NCBI GenBank assembly: GCA_004293365.1
Contig: RDYN01000012.1
Span: 1 to 64,000, forward strand
From: Oscillatoriales cyanobacterium
GTDB taxonomy: Bacteria; Cyanobacteriota; Cyanobacteriia; Cyanobacteriales; Microcoleaceae
Direction: 5' to 3'
Length of the DNA: 64,000 bases
A model generated the notes under the pieces. That model did not search any database and was not told the origin of the DNA. It saw only the letters and a list, made by a program, of their open reading frames with translations. This document shows, piece by piece, positions 26,252-36,319 of this stretch (position 1 is the first letter of the stretch; each line of letters begins with the position of its first letter). The position numbers and the translations under genes were made by a program.

Positions 26252-27253
26252 ATGCGAAAGCAACTACTAATGCCTGTCCTATTAACCGTTGCTCAAAAAA
26301 TAGGAATGAAAATTCTGATTGAACCAACAAGAGCAATGTACGGAGTTATCCTATTCGATAGTGGGAAGAAGTATTACATCAAGGATGTTAATTTTAATCT
26401 CAACTTGAGTGCCTCAACTTCACTTGCAAAAAACAAAGCTGCGACATCTTTTTTTCTTGAGAAATTCGGATATCAAGTACCCGAATTTACTATGGTATAT
26501 AGTGACGAGAAATGTGCTCGAACTCAATCTAATGATACTCTTCAAGAAGGATTAGACTACTCAAGACGAATTGGCTTTCCCGTGATTCTTAAGCCAAATA
26601 ATATGTCACAGGGCAGCTTTGTTTTTAAAGTTAACGACGAATCGGAATATTTTAGCTTTTTGTCAGAAATTTTCACGTACTGTGACACGGCTCAGATTCA
26701 GAAGTTTTATTCTGGGAATGACTACAGAATAGTAGTTTTAGATAGGAGAGTGCTATCTGCTTATCAAAGAGTTCCTTTCCATGTTATAGGTGATGGAGAT
26801 TCTTCTATATCTGAATTAATTTGTAAGAAACAACGATTATTCGTACAGTCTGGTAGAGACACTAAATTGATAGATACTGATACACGCCTTGCTCATAAAA
26901 TCCTTCAGCAAGGTCTTTCGCTAGAGAGCATACCTGGTCTTAATGAAACAGTTATCTTGCAAGATATTTCAAACTTGTCGGCTGGAGGGGAAACTATTGA
27001 ACTCACAGATGAAATACATCCTTCTTTTGTAAAATTAGCGTTGCTGATTGCAAGAGATATGAATTTAACTTTATGCGGCATTGATATAATCACAAATGAT
27101 ATCACGCAGCAAAATGATGGTCAGTATACTGTTATTGAGGTTAATAGCGCACCTGGATTAGATAACTATGCGTATCAAGGTGCGGTGCAAGAATCATATG
27201 TAGAAAGTTTGTACCGAGAAGTCTTGCTTTATATTAGAAATTCATACTCCTAA
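26252..27253 (+). CDS. ATP-grasp ligase, cyanophycin-synthetase-like
   Basis: A 333-aa enzyme, 9 bp after the previous gene. The order of motifs is as in the ATP-grasp part of cyanophycin synthetase: ASTSLAKNKAATSFFLEKFG, ILKPNNMSQGSFVFKV (ATP lysine), DYRIVVLDRRVLSAYQRVPF, VIGDGDSSISELI, NLSAGGETIELTDEIHPSFV, and the Mg-binding IEVNSAPGLDNYAYQG. The SAGGE and EVNSAPG strings are nearly those of CphA. It lacks the Mur ligase half, which here is supplied as a separate gene upstream. The product is unknown; a cyanophycin-like or small amide product is inferred. Confidence 0.85.
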   Translation: MRKQLLMPVLLTVAQKIGMKILIEPTRAMYGVILFDSGKKYYIKDVNFNLNLSASTSLAKNKAATSFFLEKFGYQVPEFTMVYSDEKCARTQSNDTLQEGLDYSRRIGFPVILKPNNMSQGSFVFKVNDESEYFSFLSEIFTYCDTAQIQKFYSGNDYRIVVLDRRVLSAYQRVPFHVIGDGDSSISELICKKQRLFVQSGRDTKLIDTDTRLAHKILQQGLSLESIPGLNETVILQDISNLSAGGETIELTDEIHPSFVKLALLIARDMNLTLCGIDIITNDITQQNDGQYTVIEVNSAPGLDNYAYQGAVQESYVESLYREVLLYIRNSYS

Positions 27254-27419
27254 GTAGGTTGGGGTAGTTAAACGTAACTAAGTCAGGTTTTGCAAAACCC
27301 TCATAAACCTTATTAGATAAGCATTATAGGCTAATTTGAATTTTGAAATATAACTCAGTATTTCAACCCAAACCTACTTACAATAGTCTATTCGGTGGCT
27401 AGCAGCCGTAGAACAAACC

Positions 27420-27545
27420 TAGTGCAGCGGACGGACGAGAGTCGCTGTGCTGAGTCCTGAGATAGCTACCACCACTCAATTTGGGAACGTTATCTCGCAA
27501 ACGTTGCCTGACTTTGAAGATGATTCGGAAGCTCGATCGAGAGTT
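27420..27545. repeat. copy of the GCAGCGGACGG/antitoxin-tail repeat
   Basis: It resembles 21611-21760: GCAGCGGACGG, a short divergent stretch, GGGAACGTTATCTCG, then CTGACTTTGAAGATGATTC and CTCGATCGAGAGTT. It is probably another decayed antitoxin copy. It lies between the ATP-grasp gene and the Fic gene. Confidence 0.6.
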
Positions 27546-27664
27546 TGACCTACAGAAAATTGGTAGGATCGCACAATGGAGAAGAACGATCGAGTGATTC
27601 GGGGATTTTGTGAGAAGTTGGGGATTGAGATGCCGTTTTAGGGAATGGGGGAGTATTTTCAAAG

Positions 27665-28606
27665 ATGGAGACTCAACTATACGATAAATTCATTCAAAAG
27701 GTAATTATTTTAGGTAAACAAAAGGAATTTTCATTAACCTCTTCGATCGACAACTATTTAATGATGAATTATCGGCTTAAATTAGAACGAATCGATAAAC
27801 TAAAAGCTTGGCTAGATGGGTTTAGACCGTTCGATTCCACGCTCGTCGCCGAACTCAAAAAGCTCTATGATGTTCGCTTTACTTATAACTCAAATGCCAT
27901 TGAGGGTAATACTTTAACCCAAAGTGAAACGGAATTAGTTTTAACGAAGGGCATTACTGTGGGGGGCAAAACCCTTGACGAACATTTAGAAGTTATTGGA
28001 CATAAGGAGGCGATCGATTATATTGAAAATTTAGCCCAAAGGGATACGGAGATTAATGAATGGGAAATTAAGCAAATTCACAATCTAATTCTTCGCAAAA
28101 TTAACTCTGACGAAGCGGGTAGTTATCGGACTCTAGATGTAATGGCGGCAGGAACTAATTATCGTTATCCTCCCCATTATTTACTATCTCAATTAATGAA
28201 AGATTTTGCGATCTGGCTCAACTCAGAATCGGCCTTAAATCTCCATCCAGTCGAATATGCGACTATGGCTCATTATCGTTTTGTTTCTATCCATCCTTTT
28301 CGCGATGGGAATGGTCGAAGCGCTAGATTATTAATGAATTTACTCTTAATCCGTGCAGGCTATCCTATCGTGGTGATTGATAACCAAATCCGCAATGATT
28401 ATATTAATGCTTTAGCCTACGGGCAACAAAACCAAGATGATTTAAGCCAGCTTTTTGCATTGATTTTTGATGCTACGATTAGTTCGCTTGTGGAAGTTTT
28501 AAGATTGTTGGTGACTGCAAGTAGCAGCAGGGGAAAGGGACAGGCTTTTTATCAGGAGATTACTGATTTTCTCGATCGTAGCGGTGGTTTAGGGAATGGG
28601 GAATAG
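27665..28606 (+). CDS. Fic-family AMPylase-like protein
   Basis: A 313-aa Fic protein that transfers AMP or another group to protein hydroxyls. The active-site motif HPFRDGNGRSAR is complete. An inhibitory helix with the S-x-x-x-E-G pattern (SNAIEGN) lies N-terminal of the Fic core, the class II arrangement in which the glutamate blocks ATP binding until relieved. The first in-frame ATG is 27665; an internal MNYRLKLERIDKLKAWLDG start near 27764 is the more usual beginning for this family. It is bordered on both sides by antitoxin remnants. It could be a toxin or a regulatory AMPylase. Confidence 0.92.
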   Translation: METQLYDKFIQKVIILGKQKEFSLTSSIDNYLMMNYRLKLERIDKLKAWLDGFRPFDSTLVAELKKLYDVRFTYNSNAIEGNTLTQSETELVLTKGITVGGKTLDEHLEVIGHKEAIDYIENLAQRDTEINEWEIKQIHNLILRKINSDEAGSYRTLDVMAAGTNYRYPPHYLLSQLMKDFAIWLNSESALNLHPVEYATMAHYRFVSIHPFRDGNGRSARLLMNLLLIRAGYPIVVIDNQIRNDYINALAYGQQNQDDLSQLFALIFDATISSLVEVLRLLVTASSSRGKGQAFYQEITDFLDRSGGLGNGE

Positions 28607-28618
28607 GTAATGGGTAGG

Positions 28619-28789
28619 ATGTTAAACAAGTTAGAGAGTTTATATCGCGTCAGCTATCAGTTAACGTTCATCATGTTGCAACCGATTCATCTGGTTTGTG
28701 TCGATCGCCGTACTCGAAATGTATAGGTTCTAGCTGGATATGGTGAAGACCTTGAGTTTGAAATTGTACCGAATGGGGAGGTATTCTGA
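28619..28789 (+). pseudogene. DUF6888-like small protein with in-frame stop
   Basis: The frame reads LYRVSYQLTFIMLQPIHLVC then VDRRTRNV, a TAG at 28724, and then VLAGYGEDLEFEIVPNGEVF to TGA. This matches the small DUF6888 proteins that pair with DUF6887 in cyanobacteria. The single internal stop makes it a probable pseudogene. Confidence 0.6.
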
Positions 28790-28797
28790 TGAGCTAA

Positions 28798-29032
28798 GTG
28801 AATTTTGAGGCTATGAGCGATGCCGAATTGAGACGGTACTTTCTGGAAAATCGCGCCCTATCGAGCTGCTTGTCAGGCATATTTAGACAGGTTCAGTCAG
28901 CGTCCGAAATTGATCGTTACAAGCCCGAGCGATCGCGATTTTGACGCAAAAATTCAGGTAGCAATTCGGCAGAAATTAGAAGCATCGCGCAGTAGCCAGC
29001 CAGCTAACAACACAGTGGAGCGGACGGAATAG
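28798..29032 (+). pseudogene. frameshifted DUF6887-like small protein
   Basis: It begins GTG at 28798 with NFEAMSDAELRRYFLENRA. A one-base shift near 28860 leads into AACQAYLDRFSQRPKLIV and DRDFDAKIQVAIRQKLEAS in another frame. The content is that of DUF6887, the usual partner of DUF6888, located 9 bp downstream of its broken partner. Both genes are decayed. Confidence 0.6.
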
Positions 29033-29100
29033 AGTTACCTTGGAGATGGTTCGGAATCTCGATCGAGAGTTAAGGATTCCGGCGCAGATTCTCATTTCCG
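29010..29100. repeat. third copy of the GGACGG/antitoxin-tail repeat
   Basis: GTGGAGCGGACGG, then a frame reading LEMVRNLDRELRIPAQILIS, the same antitoxin-like ending as at 21700. It overlaps the end of the DUF6887 wreck. Confidence 0.55.
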
Positions 29101-29104
29101 CGTA

Positions 29105-29218
29105 AGGACTTGGGTCTTTTAAGGTTCGTAGTAAGGACTTGAGTCCTTTGAGGTTCGCAGTAAAGACTGATCGTCCTGAAAATAAACATCTGCGGACTAA
29201 AGTCCTCACTACAAACCG
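29105..29218. repeat. GAGGACT-type palindromic repeat cluster
   Basis: Three diverged copies of the dispersed GTTTGTAGT/GGACTT repeat, directly after the NAD-kinase stop on the opposite strand. Possible terminator. Confidence 0.75.
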
Positions 29219-29221
29219 ACT

Positions 29222-30139
29222 TCAAGGCAATTCAACCGAAGTGGGTTTAGCAATGTGCGGCAGTCCCCAGCCGAGTTTTTCCCGCAAAATGTGGAAATAT
29301 TCAAAACGCTGCACCCGAACAAAGCGGGCTGGGTAGGGCGATCGCTCAATTTGCACCCAATCCTCCGGCAAAACATAACATCCGCCGTTCCCATCTACCA
29401 CCATTACCAGGCGGTTCGGACTGGCAGGTAAAATTTTGACCGGTTCGGTGTTAGAAAACACCAAAGCCCGCGAAGCCATTGAATGCGGGCAAATGGGTAG
29501 CAATTGCAGCACCGGCACTCCCGGAATAATTACAGGGCCGCCGGCGGAAAGGGCGTAAGCCGTCGATCCTGTCGGAGTCGAGATAATTACCCCATCTGCG
29601 GCAATGTCCACAGAGGCGTGCTGGCCGATCGCCACTTCAAAATGGCACATACAAGTCAACGGTTCGCGGTGCAGCACCATTTCATTGAGACAAAGGGCTT
29701 CCCAAAGGCAGTCGTTTTCTCGAAACAGCCGCACGGCCAACATCGATCTTTCTTCTATTTCGTATTCTCCGGCGATCGCCTTTTCCAAAGCTTGCGGGAG
29801 CAAGTTTAGGTAAGTTTCTGTCAAAAAGCCCATATGACCGGTATTGACAGTCAGCAGTGGCACTCCGATGGGGGCGACTTGGCGAAATGCCGACAGCACC
29901 GTACCGTCGCCGCCCAAAACCACTGCAAACTCCATGTCGCTGTCAAAACCGGGGGGGACGAGTTGGTCGATCGGAGTGTGGCACATCGGGCGATCGGGAC
30001 TAGAATAGCCCAAAATTCCCCCGGCACCGGAAACCGCACAGACCTCCCAGCCGCGGGCAGTCAGCTTGTCTTTCAACTCTTCGGCGATGCGACAAGAGAC
30101 TGGTTTAACGTCGTTGTATATAATCCCAGCTTTCGGCAC
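29222..30139 (-). CDS. nadK: NAD kinase
   Basis: ATP-dependent NAD kinase (305 aa) that makes NADP. The signature GGDGT is seen in [16 protein letters not shown], followed by TGHMGFLTE, the NAD-binding [10 protein letters not shown], and the glycine-rich [20 protein letters not shown]. It is full length for the cyanobacterial enzymes. Many cyanobacteria have two NAD kinases; which one this is cannot be said. It follows the ycf39 gene on the same strand with a one-base gap, so they are co-transcribed; both belong to the photosynthetic reductant economy in a broad sense. Confidence 0.95.
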   Translation of the reverse strand: MPKAGIIYNDVKPVSCRIAEELKDKLTARGWEVCAVSGAGGILGYSSPDRPMCHTPIDQLVPPGFDSDMEFAVVLGGDGTVLSAFRQVAPIGVPLLTVNTGHMGFLTETYLNLLPQALEKAIAGEYEIEERSMLAVRLFRENDCLWEALCLNEMVLHREPLTCMCHFEVAIGQHASVDIAADGVIISTPTGSTAYALSAGGPVIIPGVPVLQLLPICPHSMASRALVFSNTEPVKILPASPNRLVMVVDGNGGCYVLPEDWVQIERSPYPARFVRVQRFEYFHILREKLGWGLPHIAKPTSVELP

Positions 30140-30140
30140 T

Positions 30141-31118
30141 TTAAAATGTAAAGGGCATTTTTTGTTTACTCCGTTTTTTAGTCTTAAGCTGCTCGTACTC
30201 TATTTCCTTGAGCTTCTTCATAATCAGATTAAAGTATTCTTCGAGATAAGACTCCAAAGTAGTAGTTTCTTTGGGGTCGATTCCGAAGACACTGTAAACG
30301 TCATCCATCGGAGCTTTCAAGGGTTTTCCGGCCGCCAAAACTTCTGAAAAAGCCAATCTGTCAGCTACGTTCCAACTCCACTGAAAGAACTTAGCAAATT
30401 GACGGGTAGCCTGCAACAAGGCATCTGGCGTGCGGGTGATTTTGGCTTGTTTGCCAGAAAGTCGCTCGCACAACCGCACGATTTCTTCGGCATCCCAAGC
30501 GCGGTTTCCCACCACCGGAAAGCTTTTTTTCTCGGTTTCAGGAACAGAAAGGGCCCGGACGGCAAACTTCGCAACGTCCTGAGTGTTCATGTAGGCAAGG
30601 GCTGACGGCTTGTTGGGCAGCCAGACTGCCTGACCGTCCAAAATCGGCATTGCGTACAGGCTTAGCAGTCCTTGCAAAAATCCGCAAGGTCTCAATATCG
30701 TGTAATCTAGACCGGATTCTGCTAAGAATAGCTCGGTACAGCGCTTAATTTCCAACAGAGGGACTTGCGGATATTTCTCGGCGTCGAGAAATGAGAAGAA
30801 GATGTAACGCTTGACGCCTGCTGCTGCTGCTGCTTGGATCAGCGATACTTTTCCGTCCCAGTCTACTCTTTTGATGCTGACAGAATCTGCCGCGCTGGCT
30901 GTTGCTGCATCGATGATAGCAGTGACGCCTTCTAGTGCAGGAATCAAGCTGTCGGGCTGGCAAAGGTTCCCCGGTACGAGTTCGGCGCCCCATTCTTTCA
31001 AAAAGGCCGCTTTTCTGTAATTTCTGACTAAACAACGCACCTGGTAGCCCTCGTCTAGGGCGCGGCGGGCTATTTGACGGCCGAGGGTGCCGGTGGCTCC
31101 TACAATCAATAAAGTCAT
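30141..31118 (-). CDS. ycf39: NAD(P)-binding protein, Ycf39/HCF244 type
   Basis: Atypical short-chain dehydrogenase-like protein (325 aa) that helps photosystem II assembly. The N-terminal Rossmann motif is [20 protein letters not shown]. Further typical parts are [60 protein letters not shown], and [16 protein letters not shown]. In Synechocystis, Ycf39 with high-light-inducible proteins delivers chlorophyll to newly made D1. The C-terminal tail is basic. It is the first gene of a two-gene unit with nadK; petM lies upstream on the same strand. Confidence 0.93.
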   Translation of the reverse strand: MTLLIVGATGTLGRQIARRALDEGYQVRCLVRNYRKAAFLKEWGAELVPGNLCQPDSLIPALEGVTAIIDAATASAADSVSIKRVDWDGKVSLIQAAAAAGVKRYIFFSFLDAEKYPQVPLLEIKRCTELFLAESGLDYTILRPCGFLQGLLSLYAMPILDGQAVWLPNKPSALAYMNTQDVAKFAVRALSVPETEKKSFPVVGNRAWDAEEIVRLCERLSGKQAKITRTPDALLQATRQFAKFFQWSWNVADRLAFSEVLAAGKPLKAPMDDVYSVFGIDPKETTTLESYLEEYFNLIMKKLKEIEYEQLKTKKRSKQKMPFTF

Positions 31119-31314
31119 CTAGGGATTAATTTATGAATCTTAAACTTTCTATAAGATGGTATCAGGTTTTCGTTATGTTTTTTATAAAAACTTAACAAAA
31201 ACCTGAATATTTCTCATTTTCGGCTGGAGAGCCTGAGCAGCACGCTGGCTCGGGGTGGCACGCAGAAGCTAGAAGGCTTGACTTAGAAGACTTCTGAATG
31301 ATTGTTACAAAAAC

Positions 31315-31419
31315 TTATTCTTCGCCGCCTTGCAGTTTGAGCAGGAGGAAGCCTCCGCCTATACCCACGAAAATTAGGGAAAAGGACAAAAAGGCTGCAT
31401 TGAAAATTTCAGGATTCAT
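31315..31419 (-). CDS. petM: cytochrome b6f complex subunit PetM
   Basis: A 34-aa single-helix membrane protein reading MNPEIFNAAFLSFSLIFVGI then GGGFLLLKLQGGEE. The pattern of an N-terminal E-I-F-N-A, one transmembrane helix, a GGGFLLLK turn and the QGGE end is that of PetM, a small structural subunit of the cytochrome b6f complex in the thylakoid membrane. It is so short that it is easily missed. It lies 196 bp upstream of ycf39 on the same strand and is divergent from pdxA. Confidence 0.92.
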   Translation of the reverse strand: MNPEIFNAAFLSFSLIFVGIGGGFLLLKLQGGEE

Positions 31420-31543
31420 GATTTATATGCCTAATTGGGCGATCGCATTAAATAAAGATAATAATATAATTTGGGGCAACCAGCTACATGAATGCTAAAA
31501 TCTCACTGCTGAAATTGCTGTATTTTTTGGGGAGAAAATTGCC

Positions 31544-32590
31544 TTGAGTCTCGATCGGCAATCAAAATTAGCTGTAACTCTCGGAGATCCGGCGGGAATT
31601 GGCCCGGAGGTGATTCTCAAGGCTTTGGCAGATCCGGCTGTTGCTTTGATGGTGACGGTTTTCGGGTCTAAGATGATTTTGCAGCAAACTTACGATCGGT
31701 TGCGATCGACCGATCGGGCTACAACAGCAGCAAATCCCGCAACATTAAACATTATTGATATCGCACCAGACAGCAAGTGGGGATCCATTGTCCCCGGTGT
31801 CGGGAATGCGGCTAGTGGGGCGGCTAGCTTTGAGTATATGGAAAGGGCGATCGCCCGTACCCTTGACGGCGAATTTTGTGCGATCGTCACCGGCCCCATT
31901 TCCAAAACTTGCTGGCAGGCGGCCGGTTACAATTATCCCGGACAAACAGAACTCCTCGCAGAAAAAGCGAAATCGCAGCGGTTCGGAATGCTGTTTGCCG
32001 CCACATCTCCCCACAGCGGTTGGACGCTGGTAACTTTACTCGCTACCACACATATTTCCCTGCGTCAAGTACCCGATGCTTTGACTCCAGAATTGCTGAG
32101 CGAAAAATTAGAATTGCTGGTAGAGTGTTTGCGCGAAGATTTTGGACTGGAAAGACCAAAAATTGCGATTTCTGGCTTAAATCCTCACAGCGGCGAAAAT
32201 GGCAAACTGGGAAATGAAGAGCTTTCCTGGATGATACCTTGGTTGGAAACGCAGCGCGATCGTTTTCCTCAAGTGCAGTTAGACGGGCCAGTCCCCCCGG
32301 ATACCATGTGGGTAAAACCGGCTAAAGTTTGGTACGGTTTGGCCAAAGAAGCTCACGACGGTTACTTGGCAATGTACCACGACCAAGGCCTGATCCCAGT
32401 CAAATTGATGGCTTTCGACAAAGCAGTCAACACTACAATTGGCTTACCCTTTGTCCGCACATCTCCCGATCACGGCACAGCTTTTGATATTGTAGGTCAA
32501 GGAATTGCCGATGCCTCCAGCATGACAGCAGCGTTGCAGTTGGCGGCTCAGTTGGCTAGTCGCAGAGCAGCAGTTAAAATAGGGCGATAG
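31544..32590 (+). CDS. pdxA: 4-hydroxythreonine-4-phosphate dehydrogenase PdxA
   Basis: NAD-dependent enzyme of vitamin B6 biosynthesis (DXP-dependent route), 348 aa. Typical strings are [73 protein letters not shown], and [16 protein letters not shown], with metal-binding histidines in THIS, YHDQ and the SPDHGTA region. The start is TTG at 31544, supported by GGGGAGA 8 bp upstream. It is full length. Single gene, divergent from petM. Confidence 0.96.
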   Translation: MSLDRQSKLAVTLGDPAGIGPEVILKALADPAVALMVTVFGSKMILQQTYDRLRSTDRATTAANPATLNIIDIAPDSKWGSIVPGVGNAASGAASFEYMERAIARTLDGEFCAIVTGPISKTCWQAAGYNYPGQTELLAEKAKSQRFGMLFAATSPHSGWTLVTLLATTHISLRQVPDALTPELLSEKLELLVECLREDFGLERPKIAISGLNPHSGENGKLGNEELSWMIPWLETQRDRFPQVQLDGPVPPDTMWVKPAKVWYGLAKEAHDGYLAMYHDQGLIPVKLMAFDKAVNTTIGLPFVRTSPDHGTAFDIVGQGIADASSMTAALQLAAQLASRRAAVKIGR

Positions 32591-32710
32591 CCTTAATACG
32601 TCTGACACTGGGCAAAATTGTGTCATTCCTATTGATGTTCGCTGGCGTCAGGCGACAAGCAAGCTGGTCATTTTAGTCGATCGGTTAAAATCAGATTTGG
32701 GTAGCACAGT

Positions 32711-35700
32711 ATGGCAGCATCTAATGATAATTCAGGGAACCTATATCAGTCAGAAACAGAGGTGTCAGATGCAATTCTGGCAAGTCGTAAAGCAGGAGAT
32801 CAACTTCAGGAATTGCTAATCATCCTGACTGAAATGCAGTTACTCAAGCAATCAAGAAAGGAACCAATCGAACTGAAGTTACCGCCATCCCAAAAGTCAG
32901 CAGATCGACTTGAGGAAGAGGAAACTCGGCGCAACCAATTGTCTTTTCTGATCGAATCACCTGCTGTTGTACCGGAAGTGTTAAAAGATCGTGAAGAGAT
33001 ACCCTCTTACAGACGACGAAACAAGAATGACGAAGCAGGTTTATCTAAGATCGCGGATTTAGAAAATAATTATCGACCGTCAGATGAAGAGTTAGAACAA
33101 GCAGTAGAAGAGTTTAAGAGGTTGCAAAAACTGCTGTTTGAAAGGGATTTGCCGGAATTTTACAGTAATATTTTTAGCGTAGAACAAAGGTTAGAAAATT
33201 TTGAGAAGCTCATGTCTGAACCGAAAGAATTGATGAATTTATTGAAACCTTTAATTCCTGAGTTGGTGAGAGAAGATCTAGAGCGGTTGAAGTTTCAATT
33301 AAACAACGCGATAGAACTCGCCAGCAACGATAAAATGAATCGCCTGGAAGTTCAGGCAAAATTAGCGGATTTGGAAAATCAAATTTCTGACTTCAACCAG
33401 CAGCAATTGGGGAATTCAGAACAGTTAGTTAAACGGCTAATGTTGATGGTGGGGGATCTGCTCAACCGCAAGGTAGAGGAGTCTAAGTTAGAGGTGACTT
33501 CGGCGATCGCACCGACAATCAATCAAGTAATTGACAATCAAAGCGCACTGGAAGAACAAGTAGTCATAATTGAAGAGAAACTTGCGACTGTTCAGCAGCG
33601 TTCCCAGCAGCAGCCGGAAGATATTATCAAACAGTTACTTCCAGTAGTTAGCGATTTGCTCGCCCGCAAAATTAGTGAATTAAAGTTAGAGGTTGTAGAA
33701 ACACTCGCACCCTCAGTACAGGTAAGAATAGCTTGGGTAGAAATAGAAGAAAAAGTATTGAGCATCGTCGAGCGCAGATTGGCTACCCAAGAGTCGCCAA
33801 TTCAGACGCCAGAAGAGATTATGGCGGTGCTAATGCCAGCAATCGCGGATTTGTTGAACCGGAAAATTGATGAATCAAAATTAGAGGTAGCAGCAGCGAT
33901 CGAACCTTTGATTGAATCAGCAATTCTGCAAAGAGAAGTTCCAGGAAAATTGAGCGATGTAGAAAGTAGGCTCAATAATCTTCAGCGCCAGCAAAAATCT
34001 CAGCCGGAAGAAATCATGGCAAGGTTGATGCCGTTAATGATTGATTCGCTGAACCGGAAAATCGACGAGACAAAGTTAGAGGTGAGAGAGGCGATCGCAC
34101 CGGCTGTCGATACTGCTATTCAAAACAGCGGTATAGCAGCACAAATATTGCAAAATGAAAGTAAGATTGTCGAAGTTCAGCAGCAAGTTTTAGGCGAGAT
34201 CGAAGGGTTGATGGGAAGAATCATGCCCGCGATCTTAGAACTGCTGTCCGGAAGCATTCGGGACGCTAAGCTAGAGATAGAATCTGCGATCGCCCCGGCT
34301 GTCGATGCGATCGTTCAGAATAAAAGGATTGAGGAAAGACTCGGGCAGATCGAACAAAAGATTGTGGCGATCGAACACCGGATTTATCAATCGACAGACT
34401 TGTTTACAGATTTACTCAAACCTTTGATTGACGAGCTGATGGTTAGCCATCACTCCCAACTAGAAAAATCGGTAATCCAATCTATTTTACCCTTGTTAGA
34501 TGAAGTGGTAGGTTATAATTACAATCTCAACGGTAAAGTACAAGAACTCGATCGCAAAATAACTGATGCTGAATGGGGAGGCGCTCGGGAAGAAGTAGTG
34601 GCCCGAATTAAACTGCTTTTTCCGGGACTGATGATCCAAACAATTAATGAGTGTAAAAAATCATTTGCCGAAACCCTAGCTCCGATCATTGACGAAGTAA
34701 TTAATACCAAAGCCCGAGAAAACAGGCACTCGATGGGAGTAGCTATATCGCCGGCCCTTCCTGTGGGAATCAGCCACAGCATAAGTGAATCGCCCGATGA
34801 AATTGCAATGGCGATCGCGCCGGAAATGGCCTTGGCAATCAAACAGCAAATCGCTCTCAAGCAAGAAGCGATGTCGGATGCGCTCTATCCTATCATCGGC
34901 AGCACAATTTTAAAATACATGGCCGAGACGATGCGGGAGATTAATGAAAAACTCGAATCATCTTTAAGTCCTGAGGGAATTAGTCGCAAAATAAAAGCCA
35001 AATTGCAGGGAATTTCTGAAGCAGAATTGTTGATGCAAGAAACAACAGCGCTGACTGTTAAAGCTGTATTTTTAATTCACGCACAATCTGGCTTAGTAAT
35101 TTCAGCAGTGCAGCAGTCTGAACGCGAACAGCTAGAATCAGAGATGGTAGCGGGAATGCTGACTGCTATTCGCTCTTTTGTGAACGATTGCATACTTCAG
35201 TCGGGAAATATTGCAGAGATTGATGCTATAGAATACGGTACATCTACGATTGTATTGGAAGTAGCGGGTTCGTGTTATCTAGCAGTAGTGATGCAAGGAG
35301 AAATCAGGCAATGGTTTAAGTATAAAATGCGAGCGATATTCAAAAATATTATTCAAGAATACGGGGATAAAATCCAGGCATTTAACGGCGATCCAACCAT
35401 GGTGCCAGCAGAAGTTAACTTGAACTTGCAAAAGTTAATGAATACAGAGCCTAAAGTTAAATCTCCCAAACTTCCAATTGTACCAATTATTGGTTTGGCA
35501 GCGTTAGGTTTAATTGGCGTACCTTGGGGAATTCATCAATACCGCAGCGGCATTGCAGCAACTTTAGAGGCAGATACGAATTTAGCTTTACAATCTGCTC
35601 CGGAGTTATCAGTTTATCGCCTCGCGGCAGATGTTAAAGATAAAGTTTTGGAGATTTCGGGACGAGTGCCGAATCAAAAGTTGCGATCGAAAGCGGAAAA

Positions 35701-36319
35701 AATCGCTCAGCAAGCCGCTCCCAACTTAAGAATTGACAATAAAATTATAGCCGTTGAAGTACCTCCCGATCCGGTTTTAGCGGAAGCCGATGTCAAGCGG
35801 ACTCTGGCTCTTTTGAATAAATTAGAAAGCATTAATATCTCGGCTCGCTATGCAGAGGGAAAAGTCGCCGTTGCAGGTAGTGTGAGCAAAGCGACAGATG
35901 CTCAGAAAATCACTCAAGCTTTTGAGAAAATTCCGGGGGTGAAGTCTGTAACAAATACAGTGGGAATCGGAACTCAACCGCCGTCACCGCCCATAGAAGT
36001 TCGCTTTTATTTCGGTGCTGGTTCGGCAATTTTGTCGCCGAAAGATATAGCACAAAAGCTGAGCAAAGTCAAGGAATATATGGAGGAAAATAGCACGACT
36101 AATTTGAGGGTAATTGGCTACAGCGATTTTAAAAGCAGTCCTGCGGAAAATCAAAAGTTGGCGCTGGAAAGGGCGACAAATGTGAAGGCTGCTCTGGTTA
36201 AAGAAGGGATAAATGGCAATAGGATACAAGTTGCTTCTACTAAGGGTCGTCCTGAAGGTGTGGAGGTAAATCAACCGCTGTGGATGAGCAGGTTGGTAGT
36301 ATTTGAGGTGGTAAATTAA
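32711..36319 (+). CDS. giant coiled-coil, BON and OmpA domain protein
   Basis: A 1202-aa protein, probably anchored in the cell envelope. The first 780 residues are acidic, helical and made of about six repeats of roughly 75-80 residues (EDIIKQLLPVVSDLLARKI, SELKLEVVETLAPSV and variants). About 785-900 forms an alpha/beta domain (TVKAVFLIHAQSGLVISAVQ) that looks roadblock-like. One membrane segment lies near 920-942 (IIGLAALGLIGVPWGI). It is followed by two BON-like units (YRLAADVKDKVLEISGRVPN and similar) and an OmpA-like peptidoglycan-binding domain (VRFYFGAGSAIL, RVIGYSDFKSSPAENQKLAL, ERATNVKAALVKEGI). It may tether an intracellular helical scaffold to the wall. Function unknown. Confidence 0.85.
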   Translation: MAASNDNSGNLYQSETEVSDAILASRKAGDQLQELLIILTEMQLLKQSRKEPIELKLPPSQKSADRLEEEETRRNQLSFLIESPAVVPEVLKDREEIPSYRRRNKNDEAGLSKIADLENNYRPSDEELEQAVEEFKRLQKLLFERDLPEFYSNIFSVEQRLENFEKLMSEPKELMNLLKPLIPELVREDLERLKFQLNNAIELASNDKMNRLEVQAKLADLENQISDFNQQQLGNSEQLVKRLMLMVGDLLNRKVEESKLEVTSAIAPTINQVIDNQSALEEQVVIIEEKLATVQQRSQQQPEDIIKQLLPVVSDLLARKISELKLEVVETLAPSVQVRIAWVEIEEKVLSIVERRLATQESPIQTPEEIMAVLMPAIADLLNRKIDESKLEVAAAIEPLIESAILQREVPGKLSDVESRLNNLQRQQKSQPEEIMARLMPLMIDSLNRKIDETKLEVREAIAPAVDTAIQNSGIAAQILQNESKIVEVQQQVLGEIEGLMGRIMPAILELLSGSIRDAKLEIESAIAPAVDAIVQNKRIEERLGQIEQKIVAIEHRIYQSTDLFTDLLKPLIDELMVSHHSQLEKSVIQSILPLLDEVVGYNYNLNGKVQELDRKITDAEWGGAREEVVARIKLLFPGLMIQTINECKKSFAETLAPIIDEVINTKARENRHSMGVAISPALPVGISHSISESPDEIAMAIAPEMALAIKQQIALKQEAMSDALYPIIGSTILKYMAETMREINEKLESSLSPEGISRKIKAKLQGISEAELLMQETTALTVKAVFLIHAQSGLVISAVQQSEREQLESEMVAGMLTAIRSFVNDCILQSGNIAEIDAIEYGTSTIVLEVAGSCYLAVVMQGEIRQWFKYKMRAIFKNIIQEYGDKIQAFNGDPTMVPAEVNLNLQKLMNTEPKVKSPKLPIVPIIGLAALGLIGVPWGIHQYRSGIAATLEADTNLALQSAPELSVYRLAADVKDKVLEISGRVPNQKLRSKAEKIAQQAAPNLRIDNKIIAVEVPPDPVLAEADVKRTLALLNKLESINISARYAEGKVAVAGSVSKATDAQKITQAFEKIPGVKSVTNTVGIGTQPPSPPIEVRFYFGAGSAILSPKDIAQKLSKVKEYMEENSTTNLRVIGYSDFKSSPAENQKLALERATNVKAALVKEGINGNRIQVASTKGRPEGVEVNQPLWMSRLVVFEVVN

